A stretch of DNA of 64,000 nucleotides from Arenimonas terrae. Its GTDB lineage: Bacteria; Pseudomonadota; Gammaproteobacteria; Xanthomonadales; Xanthomonadaceae. Shown one piece after another: positions 37,588 to 46,336 of this stretch. Below the pieces are notes generated by a model. It was not told where the DNA came from. It saw nothing but the letters and a program-made list of their open reading frames with translations, and ran no database searches. The translations under genes and the position numbers were made by a program. Each line of letters opens with the position of its first letter. Position 1 is the stretch's first letter. The stretch covers positions 108,698-172,697 of the forward strand of contig NZ_SMDR01000004.1 of NCBI RefSeq assembly GCF_006265115.1, read 5' to 3'.

Positions 37588-39303
37588 TCACGCGCGCAGT
37601 TTTTCCACCAGGCCGCCGGCCCGCTGCAGGGGCCGGGAAAGCGCGGCCTCGAGGCTTGCGCGGGGAGCCCAGATCTCGACGGCATGCTTGGCGCGCGATA
37701 GCGCGGTGTACAGCAGCTGCCGCGACAGGATGCGGTGTTCGGGATCGGGCGGCAGCAGGACGGCGACATGGCCGTATTCACTGCCCTGGCTCTTGTGGAC
37801 GGTGATGGCCCAGGCGGGCTCGTGCGCCGGCAGCGCGCCCGGCGCGAACCCCCTGGCACCGCCCTCCGCGGATTCGAACCACACCTGCAGCGTGCCGTCG
37901 TCACCGGCCAGGCACAGGCCGACATCGCCGTTGAACAGGCGCGCGCCGTAGTCGTTGCGGGTGACCATGACCATGCGTCCGGCGAACCAGGTCTGGTCGG
38001 CGGGTACGTTCCAGCGCTGGCGCAGCTGGCGCTCGATCGCGGCATTCATCGCATCGGCACCGAAGGGGCCGTCGCGCAGCGCGCAGAGCAGCTGCCGCGC
38101 GGCGAGCGCGCGCAGCGCCGGCGTGGCGGACCCGCTGGCGGCCAGGGGCGCCGGCGGCCCGGCCTCGGCCAGGGTGTCGGTCCAGCGCCGCACCTCGCGC
38201 GCGAGCGCGGCCGGAGCCTCCACGGCGTGCAGCGCGGCGCGTTCGCCCGCCGCCGCGAGTGCAGTCGCCAGTGCCGCGCCGTCGCCGGCGCGCACCGCTT
38301 CGTTCACCGGCACCAGCCGGGTATCGGCGCGGAAGCTGTGGCGCAGGCGAACCAGCTCCGGCGCGCCCTGCGCCTCCAGCACCGCGACCAGGTCCATCAG
38401 CACCGAACCGGCACCGACCGGATTGAGCTGGTCGGCGTCGCCCACCAGCACCAGCGCCGCCTCCGGACGCAGCGCGCGCAGCAGCGCGCGCAGCTGGGCG
38501 AGGTCGAGCATCGAGGCTTCGTCCACCACGACCACGCCCGCTTCGATCGGCGAGTCCGGCCCCCGGGTGTAGGCATTGCGGGTCGGCGAATAAGCGAGCA
38601 GGCGGTGCACGGTGAGCGCGTCCGCGGTGGGCAGGGAATCCAGCTCAGGCTGCCAGTCCGGCGGCAGGTGCGCGCGCAGCCGCTCCGCTTCCTGCCGCAG
38701 CGACTGCACCAGGCGCTGCGCCGCCTTGCCGGTGGGCGCGGCGACGGCAACACCCTGCCCGGCCAGCCCGTCGCGCTGGAGGCGCAGCAGCATGCGCAGC
38801 ACGGTGGTGGTCTTGCCGGTGCCGGGCCCGCCGGTGAGCACGAACAGCCGCCGCCCGCCGACCGCGCGCACCGCCTGGCGCTGCTCGCCGTCCCGGGCCG
38901 GATCGCCGCCCGGGAACAGTGCCGCCAGCGTCGCCTCGTCCAGGCCGGAGGGCACGACGGCGGTGCGGCGCGCGCGGACCGCCGCCGCCACGTCGCCCTC
39001 GTCCCGATGATTCCGCCAGAGGTAGAAGCGGCCCTGGGCGTCGAGCACGAAAGGGGTCGGCTGGTTGCCGTCGCCGACCAGGAACTCGGACCGCAGGGCC
39101 TCGCGCGCGTCGTCCGCCAGCGGCGCCAGCGCGGTGTCGCCCGCCAGTTCGGCGACTGCGGCGCGGCCGGCCATCTCCGCCAATCGCGCGGAACCGCCAT
39201 GGCTCAGCACCCAGCGCGCCAGCGCCCGCGCCAGCATGCGTTCGCGCAGCGGGCCCTCGGTTTCGGCGAGCGGCGGGCGCGGCTCGTAGCGCAGGTGGCT
39301 CAT
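37588..39303 (-). CDS. recD: Exodeoxyribonuclease V alpha subunit RecD
   Basis: This 571-residue SF1B helicase has Walker A GGPGTGKT (158-165), Walker B VVVDEASMLD and the C-terminal motif WAITVHKSQGSEY. It is the 5'-to-3' motor of RecBCD, which unwinds and trims double-strand ends for recombination repair. Its ATG overlaps the recB stop (ATGA), so translation is coupled. The length is close to the family norm (~600). Confidence 0.96.
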   Translation of the reverse strand: MSHLRYEPRPPLAETEGPLRERMLARALARWVLSHGGSARLAEMAGRAAVAELAGDTALAPLADDAREALRSEFLVGDGNQPTPFVLDAQGRFYLWRNHRDEGDVAAAVRARRTAVVPSGLDEATLAALFPGGDPARDGEQRQAVRAVGGRRLFVLTGGPGTGKTTTVLRMLLRLQRDGLAGQGVAVAAPTGKAAQRLVQSLRQEAERLRAHLPPDWQPELDSLPTADALTVHRLLAYSPTRNAYTRGPDSPIEAGVVVVDEASMLDLAQLRALLRALRPEAALVLVGDADQLNPVGAGSVLMDLVAVLEAQGAPELVRLRHSFRADTRLVPVNEAVRAGDGAALATALAAAGERAALHAVEAPAALAREVRRWTDTLAEAGPPAPLAASGSATPALRALAARQLLCALRDGPFGADAMNAAIERQLRQRWNVPADQTWFAGRMVMVTRNDYGARLFNGDVGLCLAGDDGTLQVWFESAEGGARGFAPGALPAHEPAWAITVHKSQGSEYGHVAVLLPPDPEHRILSRQLLYTALSRAKHAVEIWAPRASLEAALSRPLQRAGGLVEKLRA

Positions 39304-42300
39304 GCTCCAGCCTCCGTCTCTGCCAGCACCGCATCGACGGCGTGGATCAGGCCGTCGCTGAAACGTTCCACGAAAATACCGGCGCCCGGCGCCAGGCCGG
39401 CGGCGCGCACATACATATATATATAGGCGCCGAGCTGCTTCGCCGGCACGTAGTCCGGCAGTCGCTGGCGCAGGAAGCGATGCAGCGCCACCGTGTAAAG
39501 CAGCGCCTGCATCCGGTAGTGGCTGTGGTCCATCGCCGCGCGCAGGCCGTGGCCGCGATAGTCGGACAGGCGTTCGCCCAGCCAGTTGCCCTTGTAGTCG
39601 AGCACGTGGAAGACGCCGGCGTGTTCGAACACGAGGTCGATCTTGCCGGTCATCAGGCCACGCAGCCGCTCGGCCGCGAGCGGCGGAACGAGGTCCGGTT
39701 CGCCGTTCGCGGCGCAGGCGGCGCGCAGACGCGACAGCCGCGCGGCGTCGAGCGCGAAGTGGAAGGCCATCTCGGCGCGCTGCTTCGCCGCCGGCACCTC
39801 GCCCAGGCGCAGGCCGGGCAGCAGCTCGGCGGCGAGCGCGCCGTCCATGCGCTGCGCGAGCGGCGCGACCACCGACTCGAGCCTGGTGTCCTGCGCCCGG
39901 ACGCCGAAGCCGCGCAGCTGCTCGATCAGAAGTGCGTGCTGCCGCGCCAGCGGGCGGTCCTGCCGGCGGTGCTCGAAGGCGGCGTGCAGCGCATTGCCGA
40001 AGGCGGTGCCGCGCACGTTGGCCAGCGTCGACAGCTCCGGATGCGGCGGCTCGTCCGCCGGCTCGGGAATGACGGCGCCCGGCATCGTCGGTTCGTCGTC
40101 GGCGGGCGCCTCTTCGGTGGCCGCCAGGCGCAGGCCGCTGATCAGGGTCGAGAAGCTCAGGCGCTGGCGCAGCGGCGTGGCCACGGGCTCGCTCAGGGCG
40201 ACACGCGTAGGCGGAGACGACGTGACGCGCGGCAGCTGCGCTTCGACCAGCGGCCAGCCGGCATCGTTCCAGGCGACCTGCGGCAGCGCGTGCTGCAGGC
40301 CGGCCTGAATCACCCGCGCCAGCATCGCGTCCAGCGGCGCGCGCTCCGGATCGGCCTTGGGTTTCTGGCTGTTCGCCGCCTGTGCACGCTCCGGCGGCAG
40401 GGCGTACACGTGGCAGGCGTGGATGGCGCGGGTCAACGCGACATAGAGCGTGCGGAAGCGCTCGTCCTGCCCTTCCCAGCGCGCGATCGCTTTCGCCGCG
40501 TCGTCGAAGGCGGCGCGGCGGCCGCCCTCGCGCAGCGGCACCAGATACGGCGCCTGCAGCGACTGGCCTTCATGCGCCCACATCAGCGGCAGGAACACGA
40601 CCGGGAACTCCAGGCCCTTGCTCTTGTGCAGGCTCATCAGCTGCACGCGGCGCGCGTCGGATTCGATGCGCGGCTGGCGCTCGTCGCCGCTGTCCTCGTC
40701 GCCGTCGCCCCGGCGCTGTTCGCCCAGCCAGGCCAGCAGCTCGCGGGCGCCGCCGCCCTGTTCGCTGCGCTGCTGCAGCAGTTCGCCGAGGTGGCGCAGG
40801 TCGGTGAGGTCGCGTTCGCCACCGGGCGTGGCCAGCAGGCGCGGGGCCGCGTCGACCGCCAGCTGCTGCACCAGGGCCAGCACGCCCTTCGCGCGCCAGG
40901 TATGGCGCAGGCGCTGCAGGCGATCCGAGACCGCGGCCCACCGCGGCGAACCGGCATCGAGCGCCGCCAGCATGGCCAGGTCGTAGCCCCAGAGCCGCGT
41001 CAGCAGCGCGGCGCGCAGCGCCGACTCGTCCTCTTCCGCCAGCACCGCGCTCAGCACCAGCTGCAGCTCGAAGGCCCAGTCGCCGGCGAACACGCTGTCG
41101 CGCGCGCCGCCGACGCAGGGCACGCCGCGCGCCTGCAGCCGCGCGCGCAGGCTGGCGATGTCGCGGTTGGTCGGCAGCAGCACCGCGAGGTCGCCGGGCT
41201 CCAGCGGCCGGCCGCCGATCGCGTGCTGCCCCGAGGCCAGCATCGCCGCGATCTGGTTGGCGCAGGCGTCCAGCGCCTGGCGCCGGCGTTCGCCCTGGCG
41301 GCCGGGATCGTCGGCGTGGAAGTGGACCTGCAGCGGCCGTTCGAGCACGCGGCCGCCGATGGTGTACGGCGTGCCGTCGCGGCGATCGCTGGCTTCGACG
41401 GGGCGATAGTTCACGTCGTCGGCGCCGCTGCGGCCCAGGGTCTCGCCGCCGGCCGCATACCACTGGTTCACGGCCTGCACGTAGCCGCGCGAGCTGCGGT
41501 GGTTGGTGCCCAGCACCAGCACGTGGCCGGCGTCGCCGCGGGCGCGGCGATAGGCGTGGATGTCGCCGCCGCGGAATCCGTAGATCGCCTGCTTGGGGTC
41601 GCCGATCATCACCAGACGGCCGCGCGGCGCGCCGTCGGCGTCGCGGTAGAGGCGGTCGAGGATGCCGTACTGCTGCGCGTCGGTGTCCTGGAATTCGTCG
41701 ACCAGGGCGACCGGCCAGTCGCGGAACAGCGCGTCGGCCAGCGCCGGATTGGCGGCGATGGCCGCATGCGCGCGGCGGATCATCTCGTCGAAGGTCACCT
41801 GGCCGCGTGCGGCGAGGCGCTCGTCGCGCCAGCGCTGCGCCTGCTCGACCTGGGCGCGCCAGAAGCGCTGCAGCGGCACGAAGCGCGTGGCTTCGATGCG
41901 CGGCCAGCCGCCGAACAGCGCCGCGATGGCCGGGTGCGCCAGGAAGGCAGCCTGGTGTTCGGGGCGGACCTGCTTGTCCAGCAGCTGATCGCGGATCAGC
42001 GCGAGGTGGTCTTCCTTCGGCCACCCGCCTTCGCCGGCGAAGCAGTCGGCCAGGGCCGTCAATGCGGTGCGCAGCGCGCTGTTGCTGCGCGCGAACCAGG
42101 CCACGCGGCCGACGACATCGCGCAGGCCGGACACCAGGTCCTCCGGCAGGGCGGCGAGCACGGCCGGCAGGTCTTCGCCTTCGGCGTCGATGCGCACGCC
42201 CGGCGCCATCAGCTGCTTGAGCTGCCTGCCGAAGCCTGCGAGTTTCAGGTCCTCGAGGGCGATGCCCGCCGCCGCCGCGCCATCGCCCTGGTGCAGCACG

Positions 42301-42806
42301 CGCCAGGCGTCGCGCGCCAGCTCGTCGGCCAGGGCCTGGCCCGAGGTCGGGTCGCCCACTTCGAAGCGGCTGCCGCTTTCGAAGGGATGTTCGGCCAGGA
42401 TGCGCTGGCACAGGCCGTGCAGCGTGCCCACCGGCGCGCGGTCGAAATCGGCCAGCGCGAGGCGCAGGCGGCGGCGGTCCTCACGCAGGCACGCCGCGTC
42501 GCGCCAGCGTGCGCGCAGCCAGGCTTCGTCTTCCGGCGGCACATCGGATGCCGGCGGATTCTCCGACAGCCACAGCGCATGGCGCAGCCGCGCCCGCAGG
42601 CGTTCGCGCAGCTCCTGCGCGGCGGCGTCGGTGAAGGTGGTGACGACGACCTGTTCGACGGCCAGCGGCTGTTCCAGCAGCAGGCGCAGGTACAGCACGG
42701 CAATGGTCCAGGTCTTGCCGGTGCCGGCGCTGGCTTCGACCAGAGAGCGCCCGGACGCCGCCAACGGCAGCTGCGACCAATGGGCGACCGGCTGCGGCCC
42801 GCTCAT
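39300..42806 (-). CDS. recB: Exodeoxyribonuclease V beta subunit RecB
   Basis: The 1168-residue protein has UvrD-type helicase domains with Walker A EASAGTGKT (~24-32), FTDAAAQELRERL, and the DEFQDTD Walker B. The C-terminal nuclease domain (~900-1168) has the catalytic Asp in KIDLVFEHAG and the DYKGNWLG motif (~1065). RecB is the 3'-to-5' motor and the only nuclease of RecBCD. The ATG at 42806 overlaps the recC stop; upstream in-frame codons belong to recC sequence. A run of alternating T and A inside the nuclease domain (39410-39426) encodes YIYMY. Confidence 0.96.
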   Translation of the reverse strand: MSGPQPVAHWSQLPLAASGRSLVEASAGTGKTWTIAVLYLRLLLEQPLAVEQVVVTTFTDAAAQELRERLRARLRHALWLSENPPASDVPPEDEAWLRARWRDAACLREDRRRLRLALADFDRAPVGTLHGLCQRILAEHPFESGSRFEVGDPTSGQALADELARDAWRVLHQGDGAAAAGIALEDLKLAGFGRQLKQLMAPGVRIDAEGEDLPAVLAALPEDLVSGLRDVVGRVAWFARSNSALRTALTALADCFAGEGGWPKEDHLALIRDQLLDKQVRPEHQAAFLAHPAIAALFGGWPRIEATRFVPLQRFWRAQVEQAQRWRDERLAARGQVTFDEMIRRAHAAIAANPALADALFRDWPVALVDEFQDTDAQQYGILDRLYRDADGAPRGRLVMIGDPKQAIYGFRGGDIHAYRRARGDAGHVLVLGTNHRSSRGYVQAVNQWYAAGGETLGRSGADDVNYRPVEASDRRDGTPYTIGGRVLERPLQVHFHADDPGRQGERRRQALDACANQIAAMLASGQHAIGGRPLEPGDLAVLLPTNRDIASLRARLQARGVPCVGGARDSVFAGDWAFELQLVLSAVLAEEDESALRAALLTRLWGYDLAMLAALDAGSPRWAAVSDRLQRLRHTWRAKGVLALVQQLAVDAAPRLLATPGGERDLTDLRHLGELLQQRSEQGGGARELLAWLGEQRRGDGDEDSGDERQPRIESDARRVQLMSLHKSKGLEFPVVFLPLMWAHEGQSLQAPYLVPLREGGRRAAFDDAAKAIARWEGQDERFRTLYVALTRAIHACHVYALPPERAQAANSQKPKADPERAPLDAMLARVIQAGLQHALPQVAWNDAGWPLVEAQLPRVTSSPPTRVALSEPVATPLRQRLSFSTLISGLRLAATEEAPADDEPTMPGAVIPEPADEPPHPELSTLANVRGTAFGNALHAAFEHRRQDRPLARQHALLIEQLRGFGVRAQDTRLESVVAPLAQRMDGALAAELLPGLRLGEVPAAKQRAEMAFHFALDAARLSRLRAACAANGEPDLVPPLAAERLRGLMTGKIDLVFEHAGVFHVLDYKGNWLGERLSDYRGHGLRAAMDHSHYRMQALLYTVALHRFLRQRLPDYVPAKQLGAYIYMYVRAAGLAPGAGIFVERFSDGLIHAVDAVLAETEAGA

Positions 42807-45800
42807 TCCGCCTCCTCCGGCCCAAGCCGCAGGATCTCGGCGATGCGTCCGGCCTGGTCCTTGAGCGCTTCGTGGTCCGCGCTGCCTTCCTCGAAATCCA
42901 GACCGCGCCCGAGCAGGCGCGCATAACCGGGCGCATAGCCGCGTTCGACCTGCCAGGCGCCTTCGGCGTCGTCCTTGCCGGCCGCGAGCACGCTCGAAGC
43001 GCGCGGGAAGTACCAGGCCGGGTGCGTGGCCGGCCGTGCCCACAGCGCGACCAGGTCGAGCACCCGCTGCTCGAGATCGTCGAGCATGTGGCGCTGGCCC
43101 GCGGCCGGCGCGGCGAGGAAGTCGCGATCCCAGCGCGCGATGCCGTCCTGCCATTTCGTGCCAGGTTTTTTCACCAGCGCGGCCAGGCGCACGGCGCGGC
43201 CGGCGTTTTCCGGCGCCAGCCGCAGCAGCGCCCAGGCCAGGAACAGCGGCAGGCGTTCGCGCAGGTCGAGGTCGCCTTCCTTGTCACGGTTCGGGAACAC
43301 GTCGAACACCCAGAGCGTGCCGCCGGCTTCGAAGGCGTTCTTCAGTTCGCCGGTGAGCCGGAAGCGGCCGAGTTCGCGCCGCAGCGGCGGTGTCGCCTCC
43401 GGCAGCCCCGCGGCCAGCAGCGGCGCCAGGTCGGCGCGCGCACGCGCGCCGTCGACCAGCGCCTGCACCGCCTCGACTTCGCGCGTCCATGCCGCTTCGC
43501 CCAGGCCGGCGGCGGGCAGCAAGCCCGCCAGGCGCATGGCCTCCGGGGCCTGCGCCGGCAGCGGCGTGGCCGGATCGCGCAGGGCCTGCAGGCACAGCGC
43601 GCGCGCCGGCGAATCGAGCCGGCCCAGGCGCGGCTCCAGCGGTTCGTCCTCGGCCAGGCCGCTGTCGTCCAGCGCATCCAGGCGGGCCTGCAGGCGTTCG
43701 GCCAGCAGCACACGCGCGGGATCGCGGAAGTAGCGGCGCAGCTCGGCCAGCGAGAGCTCGCGCACGCCATCGTCCTCCGGCGCCGGGCCGGCGGGCAGCA
43801 GCTGCGCCGGCTCGGGCGCGCCGCGCACCATCGCCGCGAACTCGCTCCGGTAGGTGAACAGCCGCGGATCGGCGCCGTCGAAATAACCTGCGTCGAATGG
43901 CTGCAGCGGATGTTCGACCCGCCAGGCGGGCGTCATCGCCTCGTCGTCGATCCGATCGCCCGCCCGGGGCAGCGCCGCCATCAGCTCGGCCAGCGGCGCG
44001 GCGGGATTGCGCGCGCTGCCGCTGACCGCGTCGTGGGCCACATAGCTCAGGTGCAGCGCGTCGCGCGCCGACATCAGCGTTTCCAGGAAGAGGTAACGGT
44101 CGTCGCTGCGCACGTCGCGGTCGCCGAGCCGGCGCAGGCCCGGGCGGCCGATCGGATCGAGGCCGGCGTCGATGTCGTTGCGCGGGTATTCGCCTTCGTT
44201 CAAGCCCAGCACCGCCACCACGCGGAACGGGATCGCGCGCTGCGGCACCATGCCGCAGACGGTGATGCCGCCGGCCAGGAAACGCTGGCGCTCGGGCACC
44301 GCCGACAGGCGCTCTTCCAGCCACTGCTTGACGACCGGGAAGGCCAGCGACGGGTCCAGCTCCAGTTCGCCCGGCTCGCTGGCCAGCGCACGCAGCAGGC
44401 CGCGCAGCTGGTCCATGGCCTCGAGGCCGGCGGCATCGGCGGGATCGGCGAGGAACAGCGCGTCGAGGCGTTCTTCCAGCCGCCGCGCCCACTCGCTGGC
44501 CGGGCGTTCGGCGGCGGCATCGCTGCGCAGGCCCGCGAGCTGCTGCAGCAGGTGGTCGAGCGCACCCAGCGCCGGAGTCGCGCCGCCGGAGACGCCGGGC
44601 ACGGGCACCATCGCACTGTCGTCAGGCAGGTGCAGCACGGTATCGATGCCTTCGCTGCCGTGGATGAATCCGGCGACCAGCCGGTCCATCGCCCAGGACA
44701 GCGTGTGTTCTTCGGTCGCCGGCACGCCCATCGCGGCGCGGAAGGCCGGGTCCAGACCCCAGGCCGCGCGCGCGTCCGCCAGCCACTGGGTCAGGCTGTC
44801 GAGCGCGCCGTCGTCGAGCCCGAGGCGGCGCTTCACCGCCGGCTGACCGAGGAAATCGACCAGTTCGGGTGCGGTCAGCCGCGTGTTCGGCAGCGACATC
44901 AGCTGCCGGAACGCGGCGAACAGCGGCTGCGCGCGCGCCATCGGCACGTCGGCCAGGTGGTAGGGCAAGGGGCCTTCGGCGCGGCCGGCTTCGCCGAACA
45001 CCGACGGCAGCAGCGGCAGGTAGGCGCCGATGTCGGGTGCCATGACGACGATGTCGGAGGGCTCGAGGTCCGGGCGTTCGGCGCGTTCGCGCAGCAGCGC
45101 GTCGCGCAGCGCTTCGAGTTCGCGCAGGCGCGAGTGCGCCGCATGCACGCGCAGCGAGCGGTCGCGCAGGCGCACGTCGCGGCTGCGCGGGTCCACCGCC
45201 ATCAGCGCAGGGTCGAGCCGGCGCAGGCTTTCCTGCGTGCGCTCGAGCAGCGACTCCGGCGCACTGTCGGCCTCGCGTTCGTCGCGGAAGTGGCGGATAT
45301 CGAGCCCGGCCTCAAGCTGCTGCATCGACAGCATGAAGTGCTGGCCCAGCCGCCCCCAGGCCGCCAGCAGCGGATGGCCCTGGTCGAGGAAGTAGGCGCT
45401 GGCGTCCTCGCCGTGCGGGTCTTTCGCCAGCTCGAGCAGGCGCGCGCGTTCGCTGCGCAGGCCGGCCCAGTATTCGCGGCAGGGATCGGGCAGGTAGAAC
45501 ACCACCGGCCGGTGCGCGGCCAGCGCCTGCAGCACGGCCAGTTCCGCCGGCGCGATGTGGCTGATGCCGAACACGTGCAGCGGATCGCCGGCGCCCACGT
45601 CGACGCCCCCGGCCCGCAGTGTCGCGCCGAGTTCGGCCAGGCGTTCGCCGCGGTGCGGCTCCTGCAGCGCCTGGCGCAGCAGCCGCCACAGCGCCGGATG
45701 GAAGCCGGCCCCTTCGAAGGCGTTGCGTGAATACGCCCAGTCCTCGAGCCAATCCGGCCGGTAGGCCATGTACTGGATGTAGATGCGCGCCAGCCGGTCG

Positions 45801-46216
45801 GCGAGCTGGAACCGGCGCAGCGGCGCGTCCGGGCCGGCGAGGTAGGCGGCCAGGGCGGCGTCGGGCGGCGCGGCCAGGACCTCGTGGATGCGCCAGCGCA
45901 GCCATTCGCGGCGCCAGCCCCGCGGCGACACCGCGTTTTCGCCCAGCACCTGCCGCGCCAGACCGTCGAGGAAGCCGGTGGGCAGCACGATGTCGAGGTT
46001 GGCGACGATGCCACCCGCGCCGCGGCGCCGCGCCAGCGCGCCCGCCAGCCACTGGCGCATGCCCGGGTGTGCGGCCACCACCGTCTGCGGCGCCAGCGGC
46101 GAGGCCGGGGCCTGGGTGGCCAGCAGATGGTCCAGCGGCTCCAGCAGCGCCTCCAGGCGGCTGGCCCGGAACACCGTGATTCCCTCGCTGGCCTTTTGTT
46201 TCCAGTCCGCTGACAT
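42803..46216 (-). CDS. recC: Exodeoxyribonuclease V gamma subunit RecC
   Basis: The 1137-residue protein has the inactive helicase fold of RecC (VVAAHPGMRQWL near the N-terminus, HVFGISHIAP, VVMAPDIGAYLPLL, GLNEGEYPR). It recognises Chi and splits the DNA strands in RecBCD. ATG 46216 is preceded by AGG; a GTG at 46222 is 2 codons upstream. The operon order recC-recB-recD with two ATGA overlaps implies fixed stoichiometry. Confidence 0.95.
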   Translation of the reverse strand: MSADWKQKASEGITVFRASRLEALLEPLDHLLATQAPASPLAPQTVVAAHPGMRQWLAGALARRRGAGGIVANLDIVLPTGFLDGLARQVLGENAVSPRGWRREWLRWRIHEVLAAPPDAALAAYLAGPDAPLRRFQLADRLARIYIQYMAYRPDWLEDWAYSRNAFEGAGFHPALWRLLRQALQEPHRGERLAELGATLRAGGVDVGAGDPLHVFGISHIAPAELAVLQALAAHRPVVFYLPDPCREYWAGLRSERARLLELAKDPHGEDASAYFLDQGHPLLAAWGRLGQHFMLSMQQLEAGLDIRHFRDEREADSAPESLLERTQESLRRLDPALMAVDPRSRDVRLRDRSLRVHAAHSRLRELEALRDALLRERAERPDLEPSDIVVMAPDIGAYLPLLPSVFGEAGRAEGPLPYHLADVPMARAQPLFAAFRQLMSLPNTRLTAPELVDFLGQPAVKRRLGLDDGALDSLTQWLADARAAWGLDPAFRAAMGVPATEEHTLSWAMDRLVAGFIHGSEGIDTVLHLPDDSAMVPVPGVSGGATPALGALDHLLQQLAGLRSDAAAERPASEWARRLEERLDALFLADPADAAGLEAMDQLRGLLRALASEPGELELDPSLAFPVVKQWLEERLSAVPERQRFLAGGITVCGMVPQRAIPFRVVAVLGLNEGEYPRNDIDAGLDPIGRPGLRRLGDRDVRSDDRYLFLETLMSARDALHLSYVAHDAVSGSARNPAAPLAELMAALPRAGDRIDDEAMTPAWRVEHPLQPFDAGYFDGADPRLFTYRSEFAAMVRGAPEPAQLLPAGPAPEDDGVRELSLAELRRYFRDPARVLLAERLQARLDALDDSGLAEDEPLEPRLGRLDSPARALCLQALRDPATPLPAQAPEAMRLAGLLPAAGLGEAAWTREVEAVQALVDGARARADLAPLLAAGLPEATPPLRRELGRFRLTGELKNAFEAGGTLWVFDVFPNRDKEGDLDLRERLPLFLAWALLRLAPENAGRAVRLAALVKKPGTKWQDGIARWDRDFLAAPAAGQRHMLDDLEQRVLDLVALWARPATHPAWYFPRASSVLAAGKDDAEGAWQVERGYAPGYARLLGRGLDFEEGSADHEALKDQAGRIAEILRLGPEEAE

Positions 46217-46280
46217 CCGCACAGCCTAGCCGATGAAGGTGGCCAGGCTAAGCACGGCGAGTCTCAGCCCGCGAGATGGC

Positions 46281-46315
46281 AAAAAAAGGGCCTGGCGGAT
46301 CGCTCCGCCAGGCCC
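46281..46315 (-). terminator. Rho-independent terminator of the RTX gene
   Basis: On the minus strand a perfect 12-bp stem (GGGCCTGGCGGA / TCCGCCAGGCCC) with a 4-base loop precedes seven T residues, just after the RTX stop codon. Confidence 0.92.
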
Positions 46316-46336
46316 CGTTGCCCTCCCCGGCAAGGC

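Noticed and set aside
34343-37951. A 1202-codon plus-strand frame opposite the three-gene cluster
   Set aside because: I weighed it because the cluster is unassigned, but the plus-strand product has the biased Gln/His/Arg composition of antisense GC-rich DNA, while the minus-strand genes have ribosome sites, balanced composition and coupled ends.
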